From assembly GCF_021018895.1 (NCBI RefSeq), contig NC_079368.1:14573856-14637855 (forward strand): DNA of 64,000 nucleotides, given 5' to 3'. How positions within the stretch are numbered: the stretch's first letter is position 1; every line of letters begins with the position of its first letter. Source of the DNA: Seriola aureovittata (lineage: Eukaryota; Chordata; Actinopteri; Carangiformes; Carangidae). A program made the translations under genes and the position numbers. The notes under the pieces are model-generated. The model did no database searches and was not told where the DNA came from. It was given only the letters and a program-made list of their open reading frames with translations. This document shows positions 20,676-33,236 of this stretch, in pieces.

Positions 20676-21548
20676 GCATAAGATGAAACATATGGCGTCT
20701 TCCCTCAAATATGTGGAATGTGTTTTGGATTTCAAAATAGAAAATAATAATGTCAAAATAAAAGCCATAGGCCTGTATTTCAGTGAGGTAATTTAATATG
20801 TTCTACTACTGCTACTGCTGCTTAAAGGTACCGTGGCTATTTCCTCATATAGGAGAAATCAAATGCATTAGGAAAATGAACAGTTTAAAATCGTATGTAA
20901 TTTTCTGATTGTTGGTATAATTTCAAATAAAAACAGCATCTTTCTTCCTGCTGATAAAGATGAAAACAATGTTTTCTTCAATATATGTAGTGTTAAAAAA
21001 AATGCTAGAAGCAAAACAATACCACTATAAGATGCCAATTACTGTAACAAAGATTATAGTTTTGCATTATGTTGTGTAGCTCATTAAATCAATAAGTTAG
21101 CTTAAGGTTTTTGTAACAGTCCTGTTGCTGGTTTAAAAACATTTGTTGAGTTAAGTAGCACTTTGATTCTTGGTATAACTTATATAACTCATATTTGTGA
21201 GAGTACCCATGATCATTCACATAAATATCTGGCAATTATTTTAACTTAACATGGTCTTCCTATAAAGAGACCTGACTCTTCAAATGGAGAACAAAGAAAA
21301 TACAGTGTTTAAATCAAAAAAATCAAAAACAGTGACTAAAAGGCATACAGAGAAAAGCCAGAGCAGGCAAACAGATGAGTAAAAGTGCACAAATATTTGA
21401 TGAGTATAATAAATACACTCTCAGAGTGAGCTGTCAGAAGACCTGAAGGGAGCCAAGTCGAGATGTGGACTGCACAAGTGTAGATTGCATAATGCAGATG
21501 ACTTCGTAAACTGAGTAGATCACAGGAGGAAAGAGGAGCGTCCGGCAG

Positions 21549-24500
21549 TCACACTGTGTAGTCAAGGTCAGCATTCATCTTATTGTACAGCTCATAAATG
21601 GCATCAACCGTGGCAGAGAAGTTGATGAGGAATTTCCTGATTTTTTCCAAGCACTCCTCTTCCTTGATGTCCCGACCCTTGGAGAGGGCCTTCAGGAAAT
21701 CGGACTTATATGGAGCAGCGAAAAGAGTTGCCTAAAAGCAAACAAAGATGCAACATTTGCATTTTTCAACAAATTACACAGACCAAGCCATGTCTGCTCT
21801 CTAAGATACGAATCTCTTATAAAACAAATATTAGGCGACTCACCTTGAAAAGCTGCTGCACCAACCAGCCATGGTACTTCTTCAGGGCTATTTCATAGGC
21901 TTTGGTGACATTGACTCGAATGAGGTTTGGATTGTTGTCATCCTTCTCACCGTCCACCAGGCTCTGAAGAAAGACCTGGATAAACCGAAGACCCCTGTTG
22001 AAAAAGAAGGCATGCGTGGTGGTTATGGATACAGAACTTGCCAACAATGAAAAAAACACGCAGATGTAAAGTTTCTCAAACCTTTTGAGCCACATGAGAG
22101 CCAACGTCGCTCCAACTTTGGGCCATTCTGCTCCGTGCATTTCCTTCTCTGCCTCCAGAATCTGCTGGAGTGTCTTGAACCGTCCTGGGTTTGTATCATA
22201 AACTGCCTTGATTTTCTAGTAGTTAAAACAATGTATTTTAAAGTATTTGAAAATTAATGAGCAATACAAGAGTAGAGAGACACATTTAACTCAAGTCACA
22301 TTAACAGTACTTACTGTGATGTTCCCAAATATGTCAGCTTTAACTGGTGCAAAAATAGTAGAGCCAAGGCAGTCTGAGGAGAAACATTAACACAGGATGT
22401 GATTGAGAGTTTAAAGAGCAAGTGAGAGTGAAAACCGATATATAATACACATAAAGAAAAAATTATATTGTTTTGAGAATATCAGCATTCTTTGGAGCTT
22501 TTAACAATTACCAACATAAATCAACTAACTCAGAAGCTAACGAAGTAACTTGAGTGCAGGTTTGATGTCTTATTGTTGGATATTGTCAGAAAAGTTTAGA
22601 TTTGTTATCACTTTTCAACCTCAGTTTGTAAAAAAACAAACAAACAAATATTTAAACTTGTCAGTGACTCTGGCGTTGCATTTTCAGTAGTTAGCTTTCC
22701 TTCTTGACTCTTTGGTGGATCTGTCTTTAAAAACTCATGCTGAACACATTCTAGTCAAAACTGTAGTGCTTCAGCGTATCCAAAATACATTAAACGGGCA
22801 AACTGTGCAGTTACAAAGTTGGTAATTGGGTTTAATATATTTATGATATAGTGTGGCTGAAGTGCAGCGCTAGACCAACCAGATATGAAATCTATATGTA
22901 ATGCTGTCAAACATTGTCTGAAGAAATGTTTAAAAAAAAAAAAAACAACTTTAAATTGCATATTGGAAAGATTTGGCTTGAGTAGTTAAAATACTCTTGC
23001 AGCCGACAAGAACAATGGAAGGTAAAGCCAAAGTACCTTACCAAACGCCTCACCACAGTATTATCATTAGGTGTCTTTTAATTAGGCTGCTAGAGGACCT
23101 GAGTATTTGGTGACGGGACTGTGAACAATGAGACATCTCGTGTCCCGACCACACACGGCTCCTGGTTGACCCACTGACACAACAGACAGCTTTCAGCCCC
23201 TGAGCTATTAGTGGAAACTACTCATGACAAAGTCTGTTGTGCTGATGTGATGCATCGCCATAACACCGATGGCAACATATCTTGTTTCGGAGACATCCTC
23301 ATCTTCTATGGTTCTGTCAATATTTTCCACGCTATTCACAGGTTAAAGATTTGTGTTATGCATACATTGCTTCTGGAGGCTGCACGCAATTAAACAGACT
23401 ATAGCTAAAATGTATTCTAACAAGAATAAGCCGATGAATAATGGTGTATTAAAAAACAGCATCATTTGTTCAGCTCTTGGCTCGTGAACAGTCCTGCACA
23501 CCCACACAGTTGTTAATTATTCTGGGTAATTAGACCTGTTCTCAGGGTGAAGTTGGACAGAGGTGGGAGGTGGGAGTTTGCAGAAGTTACTGAACAACAT
23601 AGACTTAATGATACTAAATAATCATAAAAATATCAGTTGTGCTGCAACAGAACTAACAGAGGAGTGATGGAGTTGTCAGTCAAGCCCAGAAGAAGAGATC
23701 ATTTAAAATACCTGTGTGTATGTACTATGAGTGTGCAGGACTTTAATGGCTTGTAGGAAAGTTGGCCAAGAAATTTCTAGGTCAGGAAAAACAATGGCGA
23801 CAAGGAGGAAAGAGCTTAATGTCGACATCAGACTTGGTTCCTCTCAAGGGTTTCACATGGCAAATTCAATAGAGGACCTTTGGCATATTAATACAGAATG
23901 AAGTCACACAAAGATGCCCTGGTGCACCATGCCACCAGTGAATGGGCAAGGGGAACTCAACACCATACTAATCAATTTTCACAACTTAAAATCCAGGCCA
24001 GTGGATTAAATTATGCATGCTAAAGGATTGTGGACAGCTTGATGGAGAGTAATACGATCCAAAAAAAGATTATCATTTGGAAAGAGCAAGATCGTTTCAT
24101 TGGGCTTGACAGAAGTGTTGTGACAGATTTCCCTCACAACAAATATTGTGCTTAGTAGTCAAATTGAACAAATCCCACATGAAAAATTTACAATGGTAGA
24201 AAAAGCAGCCATTGCAGTGGGTTATTTTCAAATAAAATCTTTTTTGTGCCAATTCAGCCAATTTAACAGTCAGCTGCACTTGAAAGATACATTTCTATAA
24301 ATCAATATGCTTCAAACTAATTATCACTTTGTCAGTGCCATCAATCTGGCCTATACTGTCACTATAAGTCTCTGACAACTCAGTCATTATAACAAGCTGA
24401 ATAGAAATACATTGTGAGTAGAGGAGCACCATTTCTCTGCAGGCAGTGACATCTGAGAATACGTTTTTCACATTTATTTCCACAATAACTTCATGTCTAG

Positions 24501-24654
24501 GAATATCACTACATGGTGTCTGCTGTGTCACACTGTGGAAACTTCACTTACCAAAGAACGGTGGAAGGTATGACACAGCCTCCAGAAACGGTCTCGTTTC
24601 CACCTGTCTGTCAGCTGGCAGCTGTCTGAACTGGTGCTCCATTAGCAGAGCCAT
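21549..24654 (-). CDS. gltp: Glycolipid transfer protein
   Basis: Cytosolic carrier that moves glycosphingolipids between membranes through an all-helical fold. Exons in gene order: 24654-24552, 22373-22315, 22215-22082, 21994-21844, 21731-21549, totalling 630 nt and 209 aa, the same length as human GLTP. Every signature residue falls at its standard number: D48, N52 and K55 in KADIFGNITK, W96 in ALMWLKRG, and H140 in KKYHGW, which together form the sugar headgroup site. The protein starts MALLMEHQFRQLPADRQ and ends NADLDYTV. Donors and acceptors are all GT-AG. It lies head-to-head with tchp and downstream of trpv4, as in human. The first intron (24551-22374) is the largest. Confidence 0.97.
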
Positions 24655-24773
24655 CTCTTTAGTCCGGATGCTCTCTTACCTCTGAAATGATAGTAACAGG
24701 CTGTCAACTCTCCACTGCTGATTTACAGTGACACCAGTAGAAACTGTGTGTTGGAGGGGTGGGGTGGGGGCAA

Positions 24774-24800
24774 ACACACACACACACACACACACACACG

Positions 24801-24850
<50 letters not shown>
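24774..24850 (+). repeat. (CA)n microsatellite upstream of gltp
   Basis: About 77 bp of CA dinucleotides with one CG-AA interruption near 24800. It lies about 120 bp upstream of the gltp start codon, so it sits in the leader or promoter region. Confidence 0.95.
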
Positions 24851-24854
<4 letters not shown>

Positions 24855-24859
24855 CTCAC

Positions 24860-26380
24860 CTACTCTGAACCCAGGTGACGGCGGGATATCCAGCCCCGTC
24901 GGCTCATGTGATCGACTTGTTACTGATAGATCCGGGTCATCGCCACCTGTCGGGTAAATGGTCCGATAAACGGCGCTTAGAAAGAAGTCCAGAGGAAACA
25001 CAAGAACGGCACCTGATGTGCTCCAATCAGCTGACACTAGTCTTCCTCTGCGTTTAATCACATATGCTCCTTTACTGCCAACTAATGGAGTTTTGTGGAA
25101 CATCTCAAAATGTAGCCTACAGTCACACCAGGTTGGTGAACTGTCATTTAGTTGTTGTGGCGGGGAGTAAGCAGTTAGCCTACACATAGCAGGATTACAT
25201 AATTCAATTAAAAAAAACAAATGCAATTCAAATCTGTTACAGTTACTAAGAAAAAACTAAAACTAATCAAGAAAAAACTAATCCAAAATGCTGGTGATTA
25301 CAAATGGGTTAAAACCGAATGTATTCTTCGGTAAAAAAAAAAAAAGGTTAAATAATAACATTAATTCTGCTGCTTTGCAGGAACAACTCCTTTTGGCATA
25401 TCTGCAGACAACGTGGGACAGATAGGCGATAGGTGTGAGGTCTAATGATGCTCACCAACTTAATTCAGCATTGTGTTTTTATTAAATATTAACTTGGAGA
25501 AGTCACTGTTGGGAAATTTCTATAGGGCACAGACTAACAGACTAAAGTCTATACTAAAATAATCAAATGTAATGAGTACATTACTTTAATGAAGTATTTA
25601 AAACAGATTTCGTATTACATTTTTAACAGGGTTAGTAATTGGAAATTTCCATTTCAAAAGTAACATTATTTATTTATTAAATATTAATTATTAATTCATG
25701 TAGGTGCATTAAAAGGTCTGGAACCAGATCATATATTACTGTTATATACCTATCTTGTATTATGTCATTCTAAAACAACAGCAGACAAAAGGGAAAGAAA
25801 AAAGAGAAACACTTGCTGATATTTAGTAAATAGTAGTAATGAGTAGAAACACACAGTCCTAACAGCATGCTCTTGCAAGAGTCTTTACTCAAACAATAGA
25901 ATGAGAGACTCATACTGTCAACATTTCACATTTACTGTATTGTTCTGCCTAAATTTGTACTAAAGATAGCTGCAGATGTCATCAGCTAATAAAGGTTTAT
26001 ATATAAAAGTCATACCATAATACGTTTAAATATAATAAATGTGAATAATCAGTTAATAAAAGATTGTGGTCCAGATGTTGTGTATCCCTATTCCAGAAGA
26101 TAACTGGTGAAACAGTCCATTGACGAAGTCTCCTTATTGCATTAAAGAGCTAAAAAAAGATGTGAACATGTCATGCTGAAGGAGTATTCTCCACAATCTG
26201 GCAATAACAATAAAAAGAAGAAAGCCTTTTGTACACTGATTTGGAAGGAAATACGTTTCGCGTTTTCACCCTGTTTTCTATCAATTTTGGCCTTTACTAC
26301 ACCCCTTAGTGTGGGTATAACTAGGAAGTGTATCGGTTACTAAGGAAAACGAAAACTGGGGGACTGGTTAAAGGCGAGTT
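24860..26380. other. Head-to-head intergenic region gltp/tchp
   Basis: About 1.5 kb separating the divergent gltp and tchp genes. It contains AT-rich sequence and a short A-run (25334-25345). No ORF with homology or identifiable regulatory motif is supported, though both promoters must lie near its ends. Confidence 0.4.
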
Positions 26381-26384
26381 ATGT

Positions 26385-26456
26385 GTGTGGAAATTCAAAA
26401 CATCGATTGAATTTGACAAACACCAAGAAAAGGCAACCCACCTCACCATCGAGCAG
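26385..26456 (+). other. tchp: tchp 5' untranslated exon
   Basis: The sequence ends 'caccatcgagcag' followed by a strong donor GTAAGTG at 26457. The next acceptor is 'gatacag' (ending 26816), just before the tchp ATG at 26821. The 5' boundary is not visible and is a guess. Confidence 0.5.
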
Positions 26457-26820
26457 GTAAGTGATCATTATTTATCGAGCTATAAAGGCTCTTAACTAAG
26501 CTACGTGACTGTTGCTGGGTAATGGGAGGTGTAACATTCAGGCTTTGTTCATATTGTTTTGATTTTTTTTCAAGTAAAAAAAAATGTTTCATGCACAACA
26601 ACACATGTAACACAAGCAGAGACGTGAAGGTAAACTGGATCTCTGTATCTGTGTGAACAAGTGGTCTTTAGCATCTACCTAACACACACAATAGCTCGTG
26701 TTAGGATACGCCAGTGCTAAGTTGGCCAGGTACCTCGTCAATAATAAAACAAGCAAAGTTAGACAGGATTAGGTTGCGGTCATATCTATTTATGCTGTAT
26801 GTTAATTATGATACAGGTTT

Positions 26821-29800
26821 ATGGCTCTGCCCACCCTCTCGGCCCATGTGCCAAGCCGGTCCCGGGTGCTGGCCGGACAGCTGGCCCGGCAGCGGGAACA
26901 GGAGGCCCGGTGTCGACAGCAGTGGGAGCTGCATGCTCGGTACTTCAGAGAGCAGAGTGTCCGCAGCCAGAGACAGGCGGTGTGGAGCTCCCGTCACTCC
27001 TACCAGCAGAGGTAACTTCATCCACCCGAGCTGGACAACTTCAGAAATCTATTAAACATCATGAGAAAGATAAAGCAAGCCAGTGGCGGGAAGTAACTAA
27101 GTAACTTTACTCATGTAGACTACTGTACTAAAGCTGAGACTCTCTCAACTACATTTCAGAGTTAGATATTGTAGATTTTTGCATCCAAAACACACAAACG
27201 AATGTCTAAATGAAACTGGCCAACAATGTATATAAGTACAACTGAAATGGTTAATTGTTTAGTCCATTGAAAGAGCATTAATTGGCAACTATTTAAATAA
27301 TTGTTCGTAATTTTTCACGCAAAAATACCAAATATTTCATGGTTCCAGCCTCTGAAATGTGAGGTTTTGCAACTTGATCTTTTGATTAATTTAATAATTT
27401 TTATTTATTTTTTAAAATAAGTTTGGCCTTTGGACTTTTGGTCGGGCAAAACAAAGCATTGTGAAGATGTCATTTGGGCTCTCGATAATTATGTCAGGCA
27501 TTTCTCTCTGTTCTCAGAATTTTTACAAACCAAATCAATTAAGAAAATAATCAGCAGATTAATTCATAATCTCCACCTCCATCTCAACCATCTAGAATAG
27601 TAAAATCCTACTTTTATATTAATGTGAGAGTAATAATCTAATGATATAATATATGATAGTATGACTCTGTAAGTAATCATCCCATATACAAGGTCTCTGC
27701 ACTACAAAGGTAACAAAACAAATTTAAAAGCGGCAACGATTCACAAAGTCATGATCCCAGTAAATTGTAACATATTCAGGCAACACTTGAGGCTCTCAAT
27801 GGTTATTTTGTGAAGAGCAAAAAATCAGCTGGTTTAATTTTTCCATCACACCAAACAAATCACCAGAAGAGTGATCTTCAGGATTTTCACCATAAATAAA
27901 TACTCACACAGTACATGTGGTGAAACACTATAAATATGTGTAATTAACAAAAGATCATATCAGATATACAGTTCCTGTTGTTTAAGGTGTGGTTTCTCTG
28001 CCTTTTATGTCTATAAATAGGGCTATCTCTTGCTAACTAATGTGTGTACGCCTAATGATGAGAAAGACAGAACATTGATAAATATAGACAAAATTTACAG
28101 TACATTGATGAATAAAAATGTTGGTTATCTTCCAACTAAATAATATCTTAAATATTAATTATATATTGAAGGTAATAGTGTACAAATCACTGCCTCATTT
28201 ACAGTATTTAGTTGCTTGTTGATTAAACTGTACGTGCGTAGAATATCAGCGTGCCTTCCCTTAAATCTGTTTGGTCCATTTATGTGAAGTGATAGTACTT
28301 TGTCTCTAGTAGTTTGACTGCCTGTCAGTTGCATGAGCAGATAAATGGCAGACAAATATAAGTGTTTTTTCGCTGTTTTGTCAGTATGTCAGCGTACCAT
28401 AAACAGACACTGAAAGAGGAAAAGAAGGCCAGCCTGGAGCAGCGCAGGAATCGGCTCAGGGCCATGCTGCAAGAGGAGCAAGACCGGCTGGAGGCAGAGC
28501 TCAGGGAAGTGGTCCCTGACAGAAGCACATTGGCAAGTCACTTGGTGCAAAAAACTGAAGAGCTTCGTACAGCAAGAGAGGAAAGAAGAAGAAAGGTAGT
28601 TGCATTGAATTGGATGCATATTTCCTCTTCAGTGCAGAGTACAGTGTATAATCCCTGATATTTCTTTTTTATATCCCTAGCTTGCTCAAGAGCTGTTGAG
28701 GGAGCACTGGAAGAAAAACAACCCAGAGTTGCAAGAGGTAGCCAAGTTTTGACTATTAATTCAAAAGTGACAAGTTGCCAAACCTCTTACCTCAAAGCCT
28801 GACTGTTGGTGAAGTGATAAATGGCCTAAGGAATCCATTGATCATCCTGTATGTCTGAAGAGCCCAGCAAGTAGAGAAAGTAGGACACTTTTTGTCAAGA
28901 TGTCCATTTGATCTGGAAAGGAATAGGGCTAGTGATGCAGATATTCCATGACTTTCTGCTAACCTGAGTCCAGTGTTGTCTTAAAAGAATAAAATGTTGT
29001 GGTATCCTTTCCGCTTGGGGTCAGGTTCATCAGTATCTCTGTCTCGTCCATGTCAGATATCAGCTCTTTCAATCTGTCCACAGGTTGAGTCGGGATTACA
29101 TAAAGATCATGTTGTCAGCCAGTGGCAGGAGCAGATATCTGAGAAGAAAAAGGTAGGAAATCCATCACAGACACCACACAAAACAGTTCACTTACTGTTT
29201 ATTCAAGCATTTTTAATAACCATCTAAGGATAAGAAGTGTTTTTGACCCGTAGGAGTCGGTGTATTATACTCAATTTTAATCAAACCTAATAGTGAAGAA
29301 ATTGCTCCCTAGTACTCTGAAGCATTACCTCCATCAAGCCATGGGTGACACATAGGACCTGCAAGTCATTAAACTGATTATTTATGTAACAAATCAATTT
29401 TTAATTAAAGAGTGCTCATGTCATCTGTGAGCACAGTATTAAGTCTGAAATCTCAGGTTAGTCACCTCAACATGGTACATAATTGAGAAAGTTTAGACAC
29501 CTACTGTAAGTGACCCATCTCTTCATACATGCAGCAAGAAGTGGCAGAGCAGGAGGAGAAGCGGCGCTTTGAAAATGAGTATGAAAGGACCCGAAGAGAG
29601 GCTCTGGAGAGGATGAAGCAGGCGGAGGAGAAAAGGAAAGCAGAGGAACGCGAGAGAACAGAAGAACTTCGCAAACAGATGGAAGAATTGAAACTGAGGG
29701 AAGAAGAGGTATGCAGATCTTTGACACAGTGTGAAAAGTGGTATTGCAGATTTAAGCATTTTTTCACCTTTTTTTTGTTTTCTCTCAGGCCACTCGTCTA

Positions 29801-31208
29801 AAGAAGGAGCAAGAGGCTCTGCTGGTCAAGCAGTGGGAGCTGGAGAAGCTAGAGGAGGAGAGGAGGAAGTTGGAGGAAAGGCAGAAGAAGTCTGAGATGG
29901 GGTAAAGGGAAACTCTTTCTGCAGATAACTGATCACAAGTGAGATGATACTTGATACTTGAGCTCATCGGATTTATGTTCCACCAGGCATTTCTTGATCC
30001 GTCAATATCGAGCTCAGCTGAAGAGGAGAGCGCAGCAAGTGCAGGAGGAAATGGTGAGTCTACCTGCTGATACCACAGTGTATTAGTCCAGATGTAAACC
30101 ATCCACTTTTTTGGTTTTGACGTCTTCCTGGAATTCCTCTGTGCCCACCAGGAGGCCGACCGTAAGATCCTGGCCGCCTTGCTGGAAGGAGAGCAGGACG
30201 ACAAGAGGCTGGAGACCACACGAAGGGAAAGGGCTATCGCTGATGCTGCCTGGATGAAACGAGTGATTGAAGAGCAGCTTCAGTTGGAGCGGGAAAGGGA
30301 AGCTGAGTTTGACATCCTACACAGGTGAGCATTAAGATCCAAGTAACCTGACTCCGCAGGAAGGGACTCCTGCTTGTCCTCAAATATAAACCAATGTTTC
30401 TCAATCATTTTAGAGAAGAAGCTCAGCATGTATGGGAGAAACGAGAGGCACAGTGGGAGAATGAGAGGAAAGCCAGAGAACGGCTCATGCATGAGGTAAA
30501 TTTGTTTCAAATGACTTTGACACATTGAGTGAAATTTAAGCGATGACATTACAGATTAATACCTTTCCTGTATTTTTCTTGGGAAGGTGCTTGCAGGGAG
30601 ACAGGAGCAGCTGGAGCTGAAGATGCAGAAGAACCGTGAGGCTCAGGAGGAGTCCCTGAGGAGACGAGAAGAGCTGATCCAGGAGCTTGAGCTGGAGAGT
30701 GAGATCAGGCGGCAGGAGAAAGTGCAAGACGAAAGCCGTAGGACAGCACGGATACAAGAGTTAAATGCTCAGGTTAGCAAATGTATCAGTTGTTTGTGTT
30801 TCATCATTGAGAACAATTTCGAGCAGCTTACTTGTGTACATTTGAGTAAATTGTCACAGTTGAACAGCATCAGACTATATGCAGCCCTAATATTTATTTG
30901 TGTGTATACACTGTAGGTGGAACAGCAGCGTCAAGAGCATTGGGAGGAGCAGCGCAGGATAGAGCAGGACGAAGAGGAGGAGAGGGAGGCTCTTCGTATC
31001 CAAGAGGAGGAGCTGAGGCTTGAGAAGCAGAGGATGGCCAAGAAAGGGTACCAGGAGAAGGTAAAAGACGAAAGTTAAGCTACAGGGGACTGACAATCCT
31101 GAATGTTGATATTCCAAGTTCCCAAAAGTTCTTATGTTATTAGTATTAAAAAGAGCATCAAACTGTCCCTTTCAGATTCACAGCAGACCTCGATCAGCCT
31201 GGACATGA
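26821..31208 (+). CDS. tchp: Trichoplein (keratin filament- and centriole-associated)
   Basis: A coiled-coil protein which in mammals binds keratin filaments and desmosomes and sits on the mother centriole, where it supports Aurora A activity and restrains ciliogenesis. Exons: 26821-27011, 28385-28595, 28681-28737, 29084-29152, 29535-29708, 29789-29901, 29987-30053, 30152-30324, 30414-30495, 30587-30772, 30917-31060, 31176-31208, totalling 1500 nt and 499 aa (human 498). Identity rests on the start [60 protein letters not shown] and VLAGRQEQ. Nearly the whole protein is E/R/K/Q-rich heptad sequence (trichohyalin/plectin-like region). The terminal exon encodes only ten residues ([10 protein letters not shown]). 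Antisense ORFs here are shadows of the low-complexity coiled coil. Confidence 0.96.
27230..27590 (-). mobile_element. Non-autonomous hAT-like MITE in tchp intron 1
   Basis: Contains 'ttaattggcaactatttaaa', 'caaaaataccaaatatttc', 'tggttccagcctctgaaatg' and 'aaaataatcagcagattaat'. These are hallmarks of an abundant teleost element whose ends read like 'gctgcaacgattaatcgatt'. It carries no coding capacity. A relative in the opposite orientation lies at 57225. The class assignment to hAT comes from memory. Confidence 0.65.
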
Positions 31209-31274
31209 GCAACCTGCAAGACTGAAGTCAAAACAGAATTGTGAGATGTATATTTTTCTAGATGTAATTAGCCT

Positions 31275-31700
31275 TAAAGGATAGGTTCACATTTTATGTC
31301 TTAAAACAATACTCACATGGCTATTTGTAAACCATAACAGTTAGTGGTCATTGTAATTGTTTCTCCTGTCCCTACGGCCCTGAAGAGATCACTTTCTGAC
31401 ATGATGCCAGTGTAACAGATGGGTAATAGCATTCACAGTCCTCATTCAAGTCAAGTGAGGATTGTTTCTTTTTGTGCAACGTCCCTGTTTTTGCCTCGCC
31501 AGACTTGGTTTTTTTGCTGAGCCACAGAGGAGGGAAAGTAATACAAGAGGAGAATCTCATACTAAAAAGACTGCAACTTCTTAAGCCCCGTATTTGGTTA
31601 CACTTTAAAACACATTTTTTCACAGATCGAGGAATGTGAAGTTTGTCCTCCATCTCTTACATTGGAATCGTGTTGTGGGTGGATCTTTTCATGGAGAAGA
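31275..31700 (+). repeat. Dispersed teleost repeat within tchp 3' UTR
   Basis: The sequence beginning 'aaaggataggttcacatttt' and continuing 'tcttaaaacaatactcacatgg' and 'actaaaaagactgcaac' matches my memory of a common teleost repeat. It starts about 65 bp after the tchp stop and before the poly(A) signal, so it should be transcribed as 3' UTR. Boundaries are approximate. Confidence 0.55.
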
Positions 31701-31932
31701 TGAACAATTTCATGAAGCCGTAACACTTTCAGTGTACATACGGACATGCAAGAATAAAAAAAGTCTTTAAAGAAATGAAACATTCATGTTTATGAGACTA
31801 TAAAGTTTACCATCTCGATGTTAATAATTCAGTGCTTGTTATTTTTGTATGTAGAGAACTGATTGATTTTTTTTGTACTTTTGGAGCTGTGTAAGGAATA
31901 TATTTTATATCTGTAATTTTTAGATTAATATA

Positions 31933-31938
31933 AATAAA
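31933..31938 (+). terminator. tchp: tchp poly(A) signal
   Basis: AATAAA in 'ataaataaaagttg', about 725 bp after the tchp stop. An earlier AATAAA lies at about 31754 and may be an alternative site. Confidence 0.65.
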
Positions 31939-32053
31939 AGTTGAAAAAACTGTCCAATCAAATCAATTCAGTGTTCTATATCAACGCATCAAAAATGGCA
32001 TGTGATAAATACAAAATCTGGCAAAGCACAACAGGCTATATTTATAAATTACG

Positions 32054-32059
32054 TTTATT
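32054..32059 (-). terminator. git2: git2 poly(A) signal
   Basis: TTTATT on + gives AATAAA for git2 on the minus strand, about 1.18 kb after its stop. It lies only about 115 bp from the tchp signal, so the two transcripts end almost tail-to-tail. Confidence 0.6.
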
Positions 32060-33236
32060 TAGAAAATAATTTTTTTCCCAAAGTGGAGCTTAACAGCTGC
32101 ATTCACCTACATTACCTTGATCAGATTTCAGAATGACAATGAAGTCTGAAACACGTGGTGAGGATGAACGTTGGGTTGCACAATAATACAGAAGATGTCT
32201 ACAGTTCTATCCCACATGTTGCACATTAAATACAAAACTAGCAGCAACGGAACAGAGCACAAAACACATGGACATACATACAGTATGGCTCTTAGCTCTA
32301 AATATCTTGTAACATCACCAACACTGCAATGGCACACAAGACGGCAGAATACAGTGCAGTGTGGAGCCTGTTAAAAACACACCAAATCATTATAACTTAA
32401 CACAACAACATCTCGGTGCTGGTGAAGAATATAACTTGCCCCCTGAACAAGTGTTGTTTGCATTCACTGACTTGGCAACATAAATGGCTGCAATAAGTGC
32501 ACTGCAGACTGGATTACACTGGGACAGGAGACAAACCATATAAACAGCATTTTCGATGCAACAAACATTAGCATTGCAGAGCTACAAAGTGTGCATTAAT
32601 GAAGTTCCCAACATTTAATGGAAGTTAACTAAATGGTCAGTTTGTTTTTAAAGGTTAAAATTTACAGTATGATGATGTTTGCACAGTGCAGTTAGTGAGA
32701 GGAAGCTCCTTTAGCTACAGAGTGTTTACAGTACACCTTCAGTGACAATTGATTCATGACTCATTTATGGCTTTTCAGCATCTTTGCCTGGCTTTGGACT
32801 GATAACATTTACCTGTATCGTCATATAGGTTTACTGTACTGTGCTTAAACCCTTCTCTAAATGTAAGGTATTTACATTATGCACTAATTAAAAATTATTT
32901 GTAAGTAAGAGGGAATTGTACTCAAAATTTTTAAAAGTAATCTAGAAACCATTATGTTTCCCAGGCCTGCTCGCTGCTGTACGTTGCCTTCACCTCAAGA
33001 GAAAGTGTGCTATTACAGCAGCTCGGAATCCCTAAGTAAAGCTGCTGACTTTTTCCCTTGACACTCAAATTTTGTCCAGAGTTGGCTTTAAATATTGTCA
33101 ATATTTATTCATAAATTAAAAAAAAAACGAATGCATGCATATACCACAAATACAAAAAAAACAAAACAACAAAACGATTTAAAAAATATAAAAACAAAGC
33201 TGAGATGCTAACGGCTTTGCAGCCTTGTAAGTGCTG

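Noticed and set aside
18541..21548. fam222a gene expected near trpv4
   Set aside because: I considered a missing fam222a between trpv4 and gltp, but in human it lies on the far side of TRPV4. Its absence here is expected.
26806..27021. Antisense ORF opposite tchp exon 1
   Set aside because: Shadow of the GC-rich coding exon. Sense-strand homology to trichoplein is unambiguous.
29467..31117. Several leucine/serine-rich minus-strand ORFs opposite tchp
   Set aside because: They are complements of E/K/R-rich coiled-coil codons and have no independent support.
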